NCBI RefSeq assembly: GCF_003201475.1
Contig: NZ_QJJK01000009.1
Coordinates: 186,001 to 250,000, forward strand
DNA: 64,000 bases
Origin: Chelatococcus asaccharovorans
GTDB taxonomy: Bacteria; Pseudomonadota; Alphaproteobacteria; Rhizobiales; Beijerinckiaceae
Direction of reading: 5' to 3'
Part shown: positions 46,317 through 54,999 of the stretch, piece after piece
Position numbering within the stretch: the first letter of the stretch is position 1
How the letters are laid out: every line of letters begins with the position of its first letter
The notes under the pieces: generated by a model
Database searches by the model: none
Told to the model about the DNA's origin: nothing
Seen by the model: the letters and a program-made list of their open reading frames with translations, nothing else
Translations under genes and position numbers: made by a program

Positions 46317-47443
46317 AGAGCGCGTACAGAAAAAGCGGGATGTTGCTGACAGTGTCGCTAATGGCGACGATCGGCTGCATCTCCACGGCATCCGCCCAGG
46401 CTGAGCGGCGTGCGTTGGAAATCCCGCCCGAATTGCAGGCCTCTGCGAAGGCTGGTGGCAAGGTGGGCAAGAAGGACGGCAAGGGCGAGCACAGGCGAAA
46501 GGTGCAGCGGACCCGTGCGACCGGGGCAAGTGTTGCGGCGACACCAAGAGCTGCGGAGACGCCAAGTGCTGCGGCGTCGCCAAATGCAGCAGTGATGCAA
46601 AGTGCTACGGCGTCTACAAATACAGCAGCGTCGCCAAGCCATATTTCCATTTCGCCCGGTCCGGCGGCCGCGGTGAAGATACAGACGCCCGTGGCGGCTG
46701 AGGTCAGCGCGGTGCAGCCTAAGACCCCAACGACGACGGCCGCGCCGGTCGGTTCCGTCCAGCGCAAGACGCCCCGGCCGCTGGACCTGTCGTCTGCGGA
46801 TTTGCGCAAGCCGGTAGCGGCTTCGCTCATTCCGGTCCCGCCGCGCTCGCCGGTTGCCAAATTGCTTGGCGAGACGGGTGACAAGACGGTGGCCAGTGAC
46901 GGCGGCGCAGACAAGGGTCCGGAATCGTCGGTCGCCGTCCGTGCGCCGCAGGCACCCCCCGTCGCGGCACCGGCCGTCAGCGCGCCTTCGCGGTCCCTGA
47001 AGGTCGCCTTGGCGGAACCCGGAACCGCGGACATCGCGGGGATCGGGTCCATGACCGATGCCGGCCCGGCCGCGGGTGGCGTGCATGCCCTGATCGCGCG
47101 TCACGCAGCGGCCAATGGCGTTCCCGTGGCGCTCGCGACGGCTGTGGTGCGTGTCGAAAGCCGGTTCAATCCGCGCGCCCGCAACGGTGTCAATGTCGGG
47201 CTGACGCAGATCAGTACCGCGACAGCGCGTGGAATGGGGTACCAGGGCCCTGTCCAGGGACTCTACGACGCTGATACGAACTTGCGTTATGGAATTCGTT
47301 ATCTCGCGCAGGCCTATCGCCTTGCGGGAGGGGACACCTGCCGGACTGTGTTGAAGTACCAGGCCGGTCATCGCGCAACGTCCATGACGGGCGCTGCGCG
47401 GGCATATTGCGCCAAGGTGAAGCCCCATGTCAGTCGGCGCTGA
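46313..47443 (+). CDS. Lytic transglycosylase (SLT domain) with long Ala/Pro/Thr linker
   Basis: 376 residues. The signal peptide is SGMLLTVSLMATIGCISTASA. A ~220-residue low-complexity linker rich in Ala, Thr, Ser, Pro and Lys includes four or so near-repeats of A-A-x-P-x-A (RAAETPSAAASPNAAVMQSA). The C-terminal SLT domain (about 275-360) has the catalytic Glu in VVRVESRFNPRARNGVN, then VGLTQISTATARGMGYQG and LRYGIRYLAQAYRLAGGDT. The usual GLMQ is GLTQ here. It cleaves periplasmic peptidoglycan. It is a paralogue of the next gene, 125 bp downstream. Confidence 0.82.
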   Translation: MKSAYRKSGMLLTVSLMATIGCISTASAQAERRALEIPPELQASAKAGGKVGKKDGKGEHRRKVQRTRATGASVAATPRAAETPSAAASPNAAVMQSATASTNTAASPSHISISPGPAAAVKIQTPVAAEVSAVQPKTPTTTAAPVGSVQRKTPRPLDLSSADLRKPVAASLIPVPPRSPVAKLLGETGDKTVASDGGADKGPESSVAVRAPQAPPVAAPAVSAPSRSLKVALAEPGTADIAGIGSMTDAGPAAGGVHALIARHAAANGVPVALATAVVRVESRFNPRARNGVNVGLTQISTATARGMGYQGPVQGLYDADTNLRYGIRYLAQAYRLAGGDTCRTVLKYQAGHRATSMTGAARAYCAKVKPHVSRR

Positions 47444-47568
47444 TCATTCGGCCCGATTAGGTCACGGCTCAATATAAGCCGATATGCGCCACCGTTGGAG
47501 CTGGCAGGCTGCGAGGCATCGCCTCGCGGCAGGATTTTTTGATTGAGCCATTTTTAGGAGTGAGAGGA

Positions 47569-48240
47569 TTGCATTTCACGAAAATGATTGCATGCGTGTG
47601 TCTTTCTGCATTGTTTTCGGCCGGTTCGGCCTGGGCGTCGCAATCAAGCGAGCGGTCGGAGTTGCCGGGTGCGCTCGATATCAATCGTATGGGTGAACTG
47701 GTCTTCGCAACCAGGCAGCCCAGCGCGCCGATCGACGCCCATAGCCTTCCTGTCGTGGGATACAAGGGCGCGATCCGCGTGAAGGCGGGCAAGCCATTGC
47801 GCTACAATGGGATCTACCGCAGCCGCTATATGGATCTCGTGGCGCAATATGCGCGGGAGAACGGCCTGCCGGTGGCGCTCGTCGACGCGGTCATGCGCGT
47901 CGAAAGTCGCTACAAGCAGAACGCCTTCAGCGGCGTTGCCGTCGGGTTGATGCAGATCAAGCCGTCGACCGCGCGCGACATCGGCTATGTCGGCACGGTC
48001 TCGGGCCTCTACGCACCCGATATCAACATCATGTATGGCGTGAAATATCTGGCTGGCGCCTATCGGCGCGCCGGGGGCGACATGTGCGGCACGATCATGC
48101 GCTACAACAGCGGCTATTATGCCAAGCGTCCCAACACCACCAACCGCGACTATTGCGCGAAGGTGAAGGGGATCATCGCCGACGAAACCCGGCACAAGCT
48201 GCCGGATGCGAGCCGGTCCGTGGTCGCGGACCGCAACTGA
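47569..48240 (+). CDS. Lytic transglycosylase (SLT domain)
   Basis: 223 residues if the TTG at 47569 is used, with AGGAG eight bases upstream. The ATG at 47584 would remove five residues. The signal peptide is MIACVCLSALFSAGSAWA. The SLT domain contains the catalytic Glu in DAVMRVESRYKQNAFSGVAV, then GLMQIKPSTARDIGYVGTVS and YGVKYLAGAYRRAGGDMCGT and the IMRYNSGYYAK segment. It is close in the catalytic half to the gene at 46313 but lacks the long linker, consistent with a tandem duplication. Confidence 0.82.
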   Translation: MHFTKMIACVCLSALFSAGSAWASQSSERSELPGALDINRMGELVFATRQPSAPIDAHSLPVVGYKGAIRVKAGKPLRYNGIYRSRYMDLVAQYARENGLPVALVDAVMRVESRYKQNAFSGVAVGLMQIKPSTARDIGYVGTVSGLYAPDINIMYGVKYLAGAYRRAGGDMCGTIMRYNSGYYAKRPNTTNRDYCAKVKGIIADETRHKLPDASRSVVADRN

Positions 48241-48291
48241 CGATGTCCGCCGCCGCTTGACCCGCGGGCTGGGGGCGCCTATCGAACGGGC

Positions 48292-48683
<392 letters not shown>

Positions 48684-48685
48684 CA

Positions 48686-49458
48686 CGACCGCCGTCCGTC
48701 CACCGCCGTCCCGCGGCGAGGCCCCGCGCGTCGGCGACTTGGCGGATGCACGAGTGCTGCATTTCTGATTCAAAATGTCGCGCCATCCCCTTGGACCGGA
48801 ATCATTATCCCTTCTCCGCTCTGAGCGTGGCGCCGTAGGCCTCGCCTCTACCCGCTGACGCGGGGGGATTTGGTGGGGCATTCGGTGGGGCATTCCTGCG
48901 AAGCCTTGGGATCGCGTCCCACAATGCCGGCGCGGCGACTCAAGGTGCGTCGTCAAATCCGCCTGCAAGTCCTTGCCGCGGAATCGCAATATCGCCTTGT
49001 CCGCCTTGTTTCGATCGATGGTGATATTGATTCACTATTTCAGATTAAATATTTGTAGAATAACGATTTTATGCGTTTCAGCGTGATGGGTTGCGTGACG
49101 GTCCGGCGGCACGCTGCGGGTCAGCCAGGCCCCCGTTGTCCGTCTCCAGGACGGTGAGGCCAGCCCGCCGCATAGCGCCTCTACCCACCGGCCGGTCGGC
49201 GCGCATCCCGACGGTTCTCGCACTTTCCGCAGTCGGCGAACGATCAACGTCGCCGCGCCGCCCAGGTTTCAATCCTTCCGCGAAACGGCCTCCAGGTCGC
49301 GCCGGGCTGTTCGCTGCCGCGCCCGTCCTCCTTCATCAAAAAAGTGACGCGTTTTTGAAGAGCTTCAGCGCCGCGGAGCGTTGGACGGCAAGCCTTCGTT
49401 AACCTTGAGGGAGTGTCATGGCTCTCCCGGGGACCATCACCGGAGCTTCCCGATTCCA
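48686..49458. other. Long intergenic region upstream of the dcw cluster
   Basis: About 770 bp between rnpB and the mraZ promoter without a convincing gene. Frames on both strands (49091-49402 plus, 49035-49247 minus) look like high-GC noise. GGTGGGGCATTC is repeated twice in tandem at 48872-48896. An AT-rich patch at 49015-49080 and a TCAAAAAAGTGACGCGTTTTTGA hairpin near 49328 may hold regulatory signals. Confidence 0.5.
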
Positions 49459-49487
49459 TTGACGACCATAAAATCCCATGCTATCCC
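49459..49487 (+). promoter_or_regulatory. Predicted promoter of the dcw cluster
   Basis: TTGACG at 49459-49464, a 17-bp spacer and TATCCC at 49482-49487 fit a sigma-70-type promoter with a weak -10. Transcription would start near 49494, giving a ~150-base leader before mraZ. Only sequence match supports it. Confidence 0.55.
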
Positions 49488-49498
49488 AAATCATCCCG
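49474..49498 (-). promoter_or_regulatory. Three MraZ-type boxes with 10-bp spacing
   Basis: On the minus strand CGGGA, TGGGA and TGGGA are spaced by exactly five bases (49494-49498, 49484-49488, 49474-49478). MraZ binds TGGGN repeats with five-base spacers in the promoter of its own operon. These overlap the predicted -10 region, so autorepression is expected. Confidence 0.75.
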
Positions 49499-49646
49499 TC
49501 AGTCGCGGGATTCACAAGCTCTGACAAAGTACTTGGCGCCTCCTTCGGGGTCGGCGGCCGGCGGTCGTTCGGGGCTTGCGGGGTCAGCGTAGGTTCACCG
49601 GTATCGCCCGCGTGGACAGGCAAGGGGACGGCTAGGGGCGGTTGCC

Positions 49647-50141
49647 ATGGATCGCTTTGTGTCCAACTTCACGAACCGGTTGGACGCGAAGGGTCGGGTC
49701 TCCATCCCGGCGTCATTCCGGGCCGTGCTCGTGAGGGATGGTTTCGAGGGGCTCTATGTGCATCCGGCGCTGGACACGCCGGCTCTGGACGCGGGGGGCA
49801 ACGCTCTCTTGGCAGAGATCGACGGCTTGCTGTCGACGCTGTCTCCCTATTCGGAGGAGCGGGATCATCTCTCGACAGCACTTCTCGGGACGAGCGAGGT
49901 CCTGAAGGTGGATACGGAGGGGCGCGTCATCCTCACGGATACGCTGCGCGACCACGCCGGTATCGCCGACCATGTGACCTTTGTGGGGCATGGGCAGAAA
50001 TTTCAGATGTGGAAGCCGGAGCTGTTCCGGACGCATCTCGAGGAGGCGCGGGTCAAGGTGCGGGAGCTCAAGCGCGCCCTTGGCGTCGCTACTCTTGGCA
50101 ATGCGCCAAGAGTTCCGGGGTCTTCCGGAGCACGGGAATGA
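49647..50141 (+). CDS. mraZ: MraZ, transcriptional regulator of the dcw cluster
   Basis: 164 residues with two AbrB-like swapped-hairpin domains: [20 protein letters not shown] (residues 4-23, with the conserved DxKGR) and [20 protein letters not shown] (about 84-103, with DxxGR). MraZ assembles into a ring and represses the division/cell-wall operon it heads by binding TGGGN repeats. Such repeats lie ~150 bp upstream. GGGGCGG precedes the ATG. The stop overlaps the rsmH start as ATGA. Confidence 0.95.
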   Translation: MDRFVSNFTNRLDAKGRVSIPASFRAVLVRDGFEGLYVHPALDTPALDAGGNALLAEIDGLLSTLSPYSEERDHLSTALLGTSEVLKVDTEGRVILTDTLRDHAGIADHVTFVGHGQKFQMWKPELFRTHLEEARVKVRELKRALGVATLGNAPRVPGSSGARE

Positions 50142-51244
50142 CGACGGGTCGCGGTGGCGGCCAGGCTGGAAACGGCCCGGTCGATGCTGCTGGCGGACCG
50201 GCCCGTCACATTCCCGTGCTACTGGAAGAGGTCCTGGACGCGCTCGCCCCGCAACCGGGCGGGTCTTATCTCGACGGCACTTTTGGCGCGGGCGGCTATA
50301 CCCGCGCGATCCTGCAGGCCGCCGACGGCGTACGTGTCGTCGCGCTCGACCGCGATCCCGATGCGATCCGCGACGGGCAGTCGCTCGTGCAGGCGGCGGA
50401 AGGGCGTCTCATCCTCATCGAAGGCCGCTTTGGCGATCTGGAGGAGCACGCGACGCAGGCGGGCTTGGTCCCGCTCGATGGCGTCGTGCTCGATATCGGC
50501 GTCTCATCCATGCAGGTCGACCAGGGCGAGCGGGGCTTTTCCTTTCGGCAGGATGGCCCGCTCGACATGCGCATGGAACAAGCGGGTCGGAGCGCCGCCG
50601 ACATCGTCAACGAAGCCGACGAAGTCGAGATCGCCAATATCCTCTACTATTTCGGTGAGGAACGCCGCTCGCGCGCCATTGCCCGCGCCATTTTGGAAGC
50701 GCGGCGCCGGGCGCCGCTCCGCACGACCGGGGAACTCGCCGATCTCGTTGCCGGCATTGTGCGCGCCGAGCCGAACGGGCCGCATCCGGCCACGCGCTCG
50801 TTCCAGGCGCTGCGCATCGCCGTCAACGACGAACTGGGCGAACTGGTGCGCGCGCTCCACGCCGCCGAGCGGGTGTTGAAGCCCGGCGGCCGGCTTGTGG
50901 TCGTCACGTTCCATTCCCTGGAAGACCGCATCGTCAAGCAGTTCATGGCCCGGCGTTCGGCGCGTACGGCCGGCGTCTCGCGGCATCTGCCCGGCGAGGC
51001 GGTGGACGACGCGACCTTCACGCTGGTGACGCGCGGGCCGGTGACCGCATCAGAAAACGAACTGCGCGCCAATCCGCGCGCGCGGTCCGCCAAATTGCGC
51101 GCGGCTGAGCGCACGATGGCACCGACGCGCGCCGAGGACGAAGACGTGATGGCATTGGCGGCGCTGCCCGACGCGGGCCGTTCCGGACGGCCCCGGTCCA
51201 AAGCGGGGCGGCCAGGCTCCAGTCGGGGAAGGACGCGTCCATGA
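50138..51244 (+). CDS. rsmH: 16S rRNA (cytosine-1402-N4)-methyltransferase RsmH (MraW)
   Basis: 368 residues. Typical segments are [40 protein letters not shown] (SAM loop), [70 protein letters not shown] and [18 protein letters not shown]. It methylates C1402 in the ribosomal P site. There is an additional basic C-terminal tail of ~60 residues ([20 protein letters not shown]). It overlaps mraZ and ftsL by four bases each. Confidence 0.95.
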   Translation: MTTGRGGGQAGNGPVDAAGGPARHIPVLLEEVLDALAPQPGGSYLDGTFGAGGYTRAILQAADGVRVVALDRDPDAIRDGQSLVQAAEGRLILIEGRFGDLEEHATQAGLVPLDGVVLDIGVSSMQVDQGERGFSFRQDGPLDMRMEQAGRSAADIVNEADEVEIANILYYFGEERRSRAIARAILEARRRAPLRTTGELADLVAGIVRAEPNGPHPATRSFQALRIAVNDELGELVRALHAAERVLKPGGRLVVVTFHSLEDRIVKQFMARRSARTAGVSRHLPGEAVDDATFTLVTRGPVTASENELRANPRARSAKLRAAERTMAPTRAEDEDVMALAALPDAGRSGRPRSKAGRPGSSRGRTRP

Positions 51245-51630
51245 TCCGTCTCATGCATCTCATCGCCATCGCCTTGCTCGTCGGCTCGGCAGGCTACGCC
51301 TATTCCATCAAGTATGAGACGATCTACTACGCCGAGCAGGTGGCCAAACTGAAGTCGCGCGTTCAGCGCGAGAAGGAGGCCATCGCCGTCATGCGGGCGG
51401 AATGGCAGTATTTCAACCGTCCGGATCGTTTGCAGGTCCTGGCCAAGCGGCATCTCGACCTGCAGCCGCTGACGGTCAAGCAGATCGCCAAATTGAGCGA
51501 CGTGCCGGAGCGCCAAGCCAAAGTCGATGCCATTGGCCGCAAGCTTGAAGCACTTGGCCTCGGTGAGCCTACGGCGACGCCACAAACCGGTTCGACGTCA
51601 GCAGCCAGCACACCCTCTGCGGCGCGGTGA
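51241..51630 (+). CDS. ftsL: Cell division protein FtsL
   Basis: 129 residues. A single N-terminal transmembrane helix ([20 protein letters not shown]) is followed by a leucine-zipper-like coiled coil ([20 protein letters not shown]) and [20 protein letters not shown], which is typical of alphaproteobacterial FtsL. A Thr/Ser/Ala-rich tail follows. It bridges early and late divisome proteins with FtsB and FtsQ. Its position between rsmH and ftsI and the ATGA overlap support the call. Confidence 0.9.
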   Translation: MIRLMHLIAIALLVGSAGYAYSIKYETIYYAEQVAKLKSRVQREKEAIAVMRAEWQYFNRPDRLQVLAKRHLDLQPLTVKQIAKLSDVPERQAKVDAIGRKLEALGLGEPTATPQTGSTSAASTPSAAR

Positions 51631-51638
51631 GAGTGAAT

Positions 51639-53474
51639 ATGTCCAACGTGCCATCGATCGACGCTCCCTATCCCTATCCCGGCCAACTCGGTCCCGATAC
51701 CGGCGCGGACCATGGTGGCCGCCCGTCGCAGGTCGGCCGGGCGCGTCAGATCCTCCTCGCCATCCTCGCCTTCCTCAGCCGCTTCTTTCACATGCGGGCG
51801 GACAAGGGGGTGGCGCGTATCGGCCTCGTCGGCGTCTTCTTCTCGATACTATTCCTCCTCATCATCGGCAGGCTCGTGATGCTCGCGCTGGCGCCGGACG
51901 CCCAGAGCGAGTTCCATCGCGCGGCCACAGCCGCCATCATGGCCGCACGTCCGGACATCGTCGACCGCAACGGCGTCATTCTCGCGACTGACGTGAAGAC
52001 GGCGTCGGTCTTCGCCGAGCCGCGCAATATCATCGACAAGGATGAGGCGACCGAGCTTCTCACCGCCGTCCTGCCGGATCTCAATGCGACCGATCTGCGC
52101 AACAGACTTGGCACCAAGCGCGGCTTCGTCTGGGTGAAGCGCGAGGTCTCGCCCAAGCAGCAAGCGGAAGTGCACCGTCTCGGCATCCCCGGGGTCGGCT
52201 TCATTCCCGAAAACAAGCGCGTCTATCCCAACGGGCCGATCGGCGCGCATATCCTCGGCTTTGCCAATGTCGATCACGAGGGCATCGCCGGGATCGAGAA
52301 ATATCTCGACAGCCAGGGCCTGCAGGCCCTGTCCGGCCTCGGTTTCGCCCGCAGTGCCGACGACATGAAGCCAATCGCGTTGTCGCTCGATCTGCGCGCC
52401 ACCCATGCCGTGCGCGACGAACTGGTGAAGGGCATGGCCTACTACCGGGCCAAGGCTGCCGCGGCCGCGATCCTCGACGTCAACACCGGCGAGATCATCT
52501 CGCTCGTGTCGCTGCCGGATTTTGATCCGAGCAATCCCGTCGATGCCCAGGACAAGGACCGCATCAACCGGATCAATGTCGGTGTCTACGAAATGGGATC
52601 GACCTTCAAGGCGCTGACGGTGGCCATGGCGCTCGACAGTGGCAAGGCGAACATCAACTCCTCCTATTCCACCGCCGGCGGCATGATGCGCTTCGGCCGC
52701 CAGGTCATTCGCGAATACCACGGCACCGGCCGCACGCTGACGGTGCCCGAGGTCTTCGTGCATTCATCGAATATGGGCTCGATCAAGATGGCGCTCTCGG
52801 TCGGCGTCGAAGGTCACAAGGCCTTCCTCCGCAAGATGGGTCAGCTCGATCGCCTGCGCACGGAACTCCCTGAAAGCGCCGAGCCCCTTGTTCCGTCCCG
52901 CTGGGGCGAGATCAATACCGCGACCATCGCTTTCGGCCATGGTCTGGCGGTCGCGCCTATCCAGGCGCTCGAGGCGGTCGGCGCACTGGTGAACGGCGGC
53001 TATTTCATCAAGCCGACCTTCCTGAAGCGCTCGGAGGCGGACGCCAAGGCCGATGCACCCCGGGTGATCAAGCCGGAGACGTCCGAGGCGATGCGCTACA
53101 TCATGCGCCTCAACGCAGAGCGCGGCTCGGCACGCAAGACGGACGAGGCGTCCGGCGGCGCCTATTTCATCGGCGGCAAGACCGGCACGGCTGAGAAGGT
53201 GATCAACGGGCGATACGCCAAGAACAAGAACTTCACGACGTTCATGGCCATCGCGCCGGCCGACAAGCCGAAGTATATTTTCCTCACGATCTATGACGAG
53301 CCGCAGGCGACGCCGGAGAGCTATGGTTACACCACGGCCGCCTGGAATTCCGGCGTGACCACCGGCAAGATCATCGAGCGGGTTGCGCCTCTGCTCGGCT
53401 TGCCACCCCATACCGCGTCGCTTGCGACGGCCTTCCCGACCATGGCCCGTCAGGGCGCCTGGGGGATCCGATGA
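51639..53474 (+). CDS. ftsI: Peptidoglycan transpeptidase FtsI (PBP3)
   Basis: 611 residues from the ATG at 51639; a GTG four codons upstream overlaps the ftsL stop and is an alternative. One N-terminal membrane helix (LVGVFFSILFLLIIGRLVML) is followed by the PBP dimerisation domain (ARPDIVDRNGVILATDVKTA) and the transpeptidase domain. SxxK is in YEMGSTFKALTVAM (Ser about 321), SxN in VFVHSSNMGSIKM, and KTG in IGGKTGTAEKVI. It crosslinks septal peptidoglycan. The last residues overlap nothing; murE starts 46 bp later. Confidence 0.95.
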   Translation: MSNVPSIDAPYPYPGQLGPDTGADHGGRPSQVGRARQILLAILAFLSRFFHMRADKGVARIGLVGVFFSILFLLIIGRLVMLALAPDAQSEFHRAATAAIMAARPDIVDRNGVILATDVKTASVFAEPRNIIDKDEATELLTAVLPDLNATDLRNRLGTKRGFVWVKREVSPKQQAEVHRLGIPGVGFIPENKRVYPNGPIGAHILGFANVDHEGIAGIEKYLDSQGLQALSGLGFARSADDMKPIALSLDLRATHAVRDELVKGMAYYRAKAAAAAILDVNTGEIISLVSLPDFDPSNPVDAQDKDRINRINVGVYEMGSTFKALTVAMALDSGKANINSSYSTAGGMMRFGRQVIREYHGTGRTLTVPEVFVHSSNMGSIKMALSVGVEGHKAFLRKMGQLDRLRTELPESAEPLVPSRWGEINTATIAFGHGLAVAPIQALEAVGALVNGGYFIKPTFLKRSEADAKADAPRVIKPETSEAMRYIMRLNAERGSARKTDEASGGAYFIGGKTGTAEKVINGRYAKNKNFTTFMAIAPADKPKYIFLTIYDEPQATPESYGYTTAAWNSGVTTGKIIERVAPLLGLPPHTASLATAFPTMARQGAWGIR

Positions 53475-53520
53475 AGCAAGCCGGCGGCACCGCTGCGCCA
53501 GACAAGGGGAGGGAAGGGCC

Positions 53521-54999
53521 ATGATTGCCCCCGTGTCAGAGGGCGCCAGAACCCTTGGCGATCTGATCCCCGGCCAGTTCGCGGAGAGTGAAGCCCGGCG
53601 CACCATCGCCGGGCTTACTGCCGATTCACGTGCGGTTCGGCCAGGTTTCCTCTTCGTCGCAGTCCCGGGCACGAAGGCCAACGGACTCGCTTTTGCCGGC
53701 GATGCCGTGGCGCGCGGTGCCGTCGCCGTCGTCGGGGAGGGCGATCGCCCGGCGGACCTGCCGGCGGAGGTCGCCTTCGCCCGGGTGGATAACGTTCGCC
53801 GCGTGCTGGCGCTTGCGGCGGCGCGCTTCTACCCGAGGCAGCCGGAGACGATCGTCGCGGTGACGGGTACGAGCGGCAAGAGCTCGGTCGCCGAATTCAC
53901 CCGTCAGATCTTCGCCGCGCTGGGGCATCGGGCGGCGAGCCTCGGCACGATCGGCGTGGTGGCGCCGGGCGGCGCCGTCTACGGCTCGCTGACGACGCCC
54001 GATCCGGTCGCGCTCCATCAGACGCTCGACCAGCTCGCGCGCGATGGCGTCACCCATCTTGCCATGGAAGCCTCCTCCCACGGGCTCGACCAGCACCGTC
54101 TCGATGGCGTGCGCCTCACGGCCGGCGGCTTCACCAATCTCGGCCGCGACCATCTCGATTATCACCCGAGCGTCGCGGCTTATCTTCAGGCCAAGCTCCG
54201 GCTCTTCGCGGAGCTTCTGCCGGGTGACTCGACGGTCGTCGTCAATGCGGATGCGCCCGAATCGAAGGCCGTGGCCGATGCGGCCCGCGCACGGGGCCTG
54301 CGGCTGATCACTGTCGGGGAAGCCGGGGCGGATCTCAAACTCGCAGCGATCGATCAGCAAGGCTTCGACCAGATGCTGACGGTCCGCCACAGCGGCGGGG
54401 CTGACATGGTGCGCCTGCCGCTCGCCGGCGATTTCCAGGCCTCAAACGCCCTCGTGGCGGCTGGGCTCGCCATCGCGACGGGCGAGGAACCGCACCGGGT
54501 GCTCATGGCGCTCGAAGGGGTCATCGGCGTCAAAGGGCGGATGGAGCGGGTGGCGACCGTCAAGGGCGCGCTCGTCATCGTCGACTATGCGCATAAGCCG
54601 GATGCTCTCGCGCATGTCCTGTCGGCGCTGCGGCCCTATGCGACGGGCAAGCTCGCCGTGGTGTTCGGCGCAGGCGGCGATCGCGATCAGGGCAAGCGCC
54701 CGATCATGGGCCGCATCGCCGCCGCGCATGCGGATACGGTCATCGTCACCGACGACAATCCCCGCTCCGAAGATCCTGCGGCGATACGCGCCGCCATTCT
54801 TGCGGCGGCGCCGGGAGCTAACGAAATCGGTGATCGCAGGCAGGCGATCCGCACCGCCATTGCCGGGCTTGCGGCGGGCGATGTGTTGGTCATCGCCGGC
54901 AAAGGTCATGAAACCGGCCAGATCATCGGCACAAAGACATTGCCCTTCTCCGATCACGACGCCGTGACCGAAGCTATCGCCGCGCTGAGGCTGCCATGA
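53521..54999 (+). CDS. murE: UDP-MurNAc-L-Ala-D-Glu--meso-diaminopimelate ligase MurE
   Basis: 492 residues. The ATP loop is VAVTGTSGKSSVAEFTRQIF. Substrate-loop and central features are LGTIGVVAPGGAVYGSLTTP, LAMEASSHGLDQHRLDGVRL and FTNLGRDHLDYHPSVAAYLQ. The C-terminal domain has IVDYAHKPDALAHVLSALRP and the DNPRSEDP signature that selects meso-diaminopimelate rather than lysine. GGGAGGGAAGGGCC precedes the ATG. The stop overlaps murF as ATGA. Confidence 0.96.
   Translation: MIAPVSEGARTLGDLIPGQFAESEARRTIAGLTADSRAVRPGFLFVAVPGTKANGLAFAGDAVARGAVAVVGEGDRPADLPAEVAFARVDNVRRVLALAAARFYPRQPETIVAVTGTSGKSSVAEFTRQIFAALGHRAASLGTIGVVAPGGAVYGSLTTPDPVALHQTLDQLARDGVTHLAMEASSHGLDQHRLDGVRLTAGGFTNLGRDHLDYHPSVAAYLQAKLRLFAELLPGDSTVVVNADAPESKAVADAARARGLRLITVGEAGADLKLAAIDQQGFDQMLTVRHSGGADMVRLPLAGDFQASNALVAAGLAIATGEEPHRVLMALEGVIGVKGRMERVATVKGALVIVDYAHKPDALAHVLSALRPYATGKLAVVFGAGGDRDQGKRPIMGRIAAAHADTVIVTDDNPRSEDPAAIRAAILAAAPGANEIGDRRQAIRTAIAGLAAGDVLVIAGKGHETGQIIGTKTLPFSDHDAVTEAIAALRLP

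Noticed and set aside
49035-49402. Two overlapping opposite-strand frames upstream of mraZ
   Set aside because: Arg/Pro-rich composition without motif; typical of high-GC non-coding DNA.
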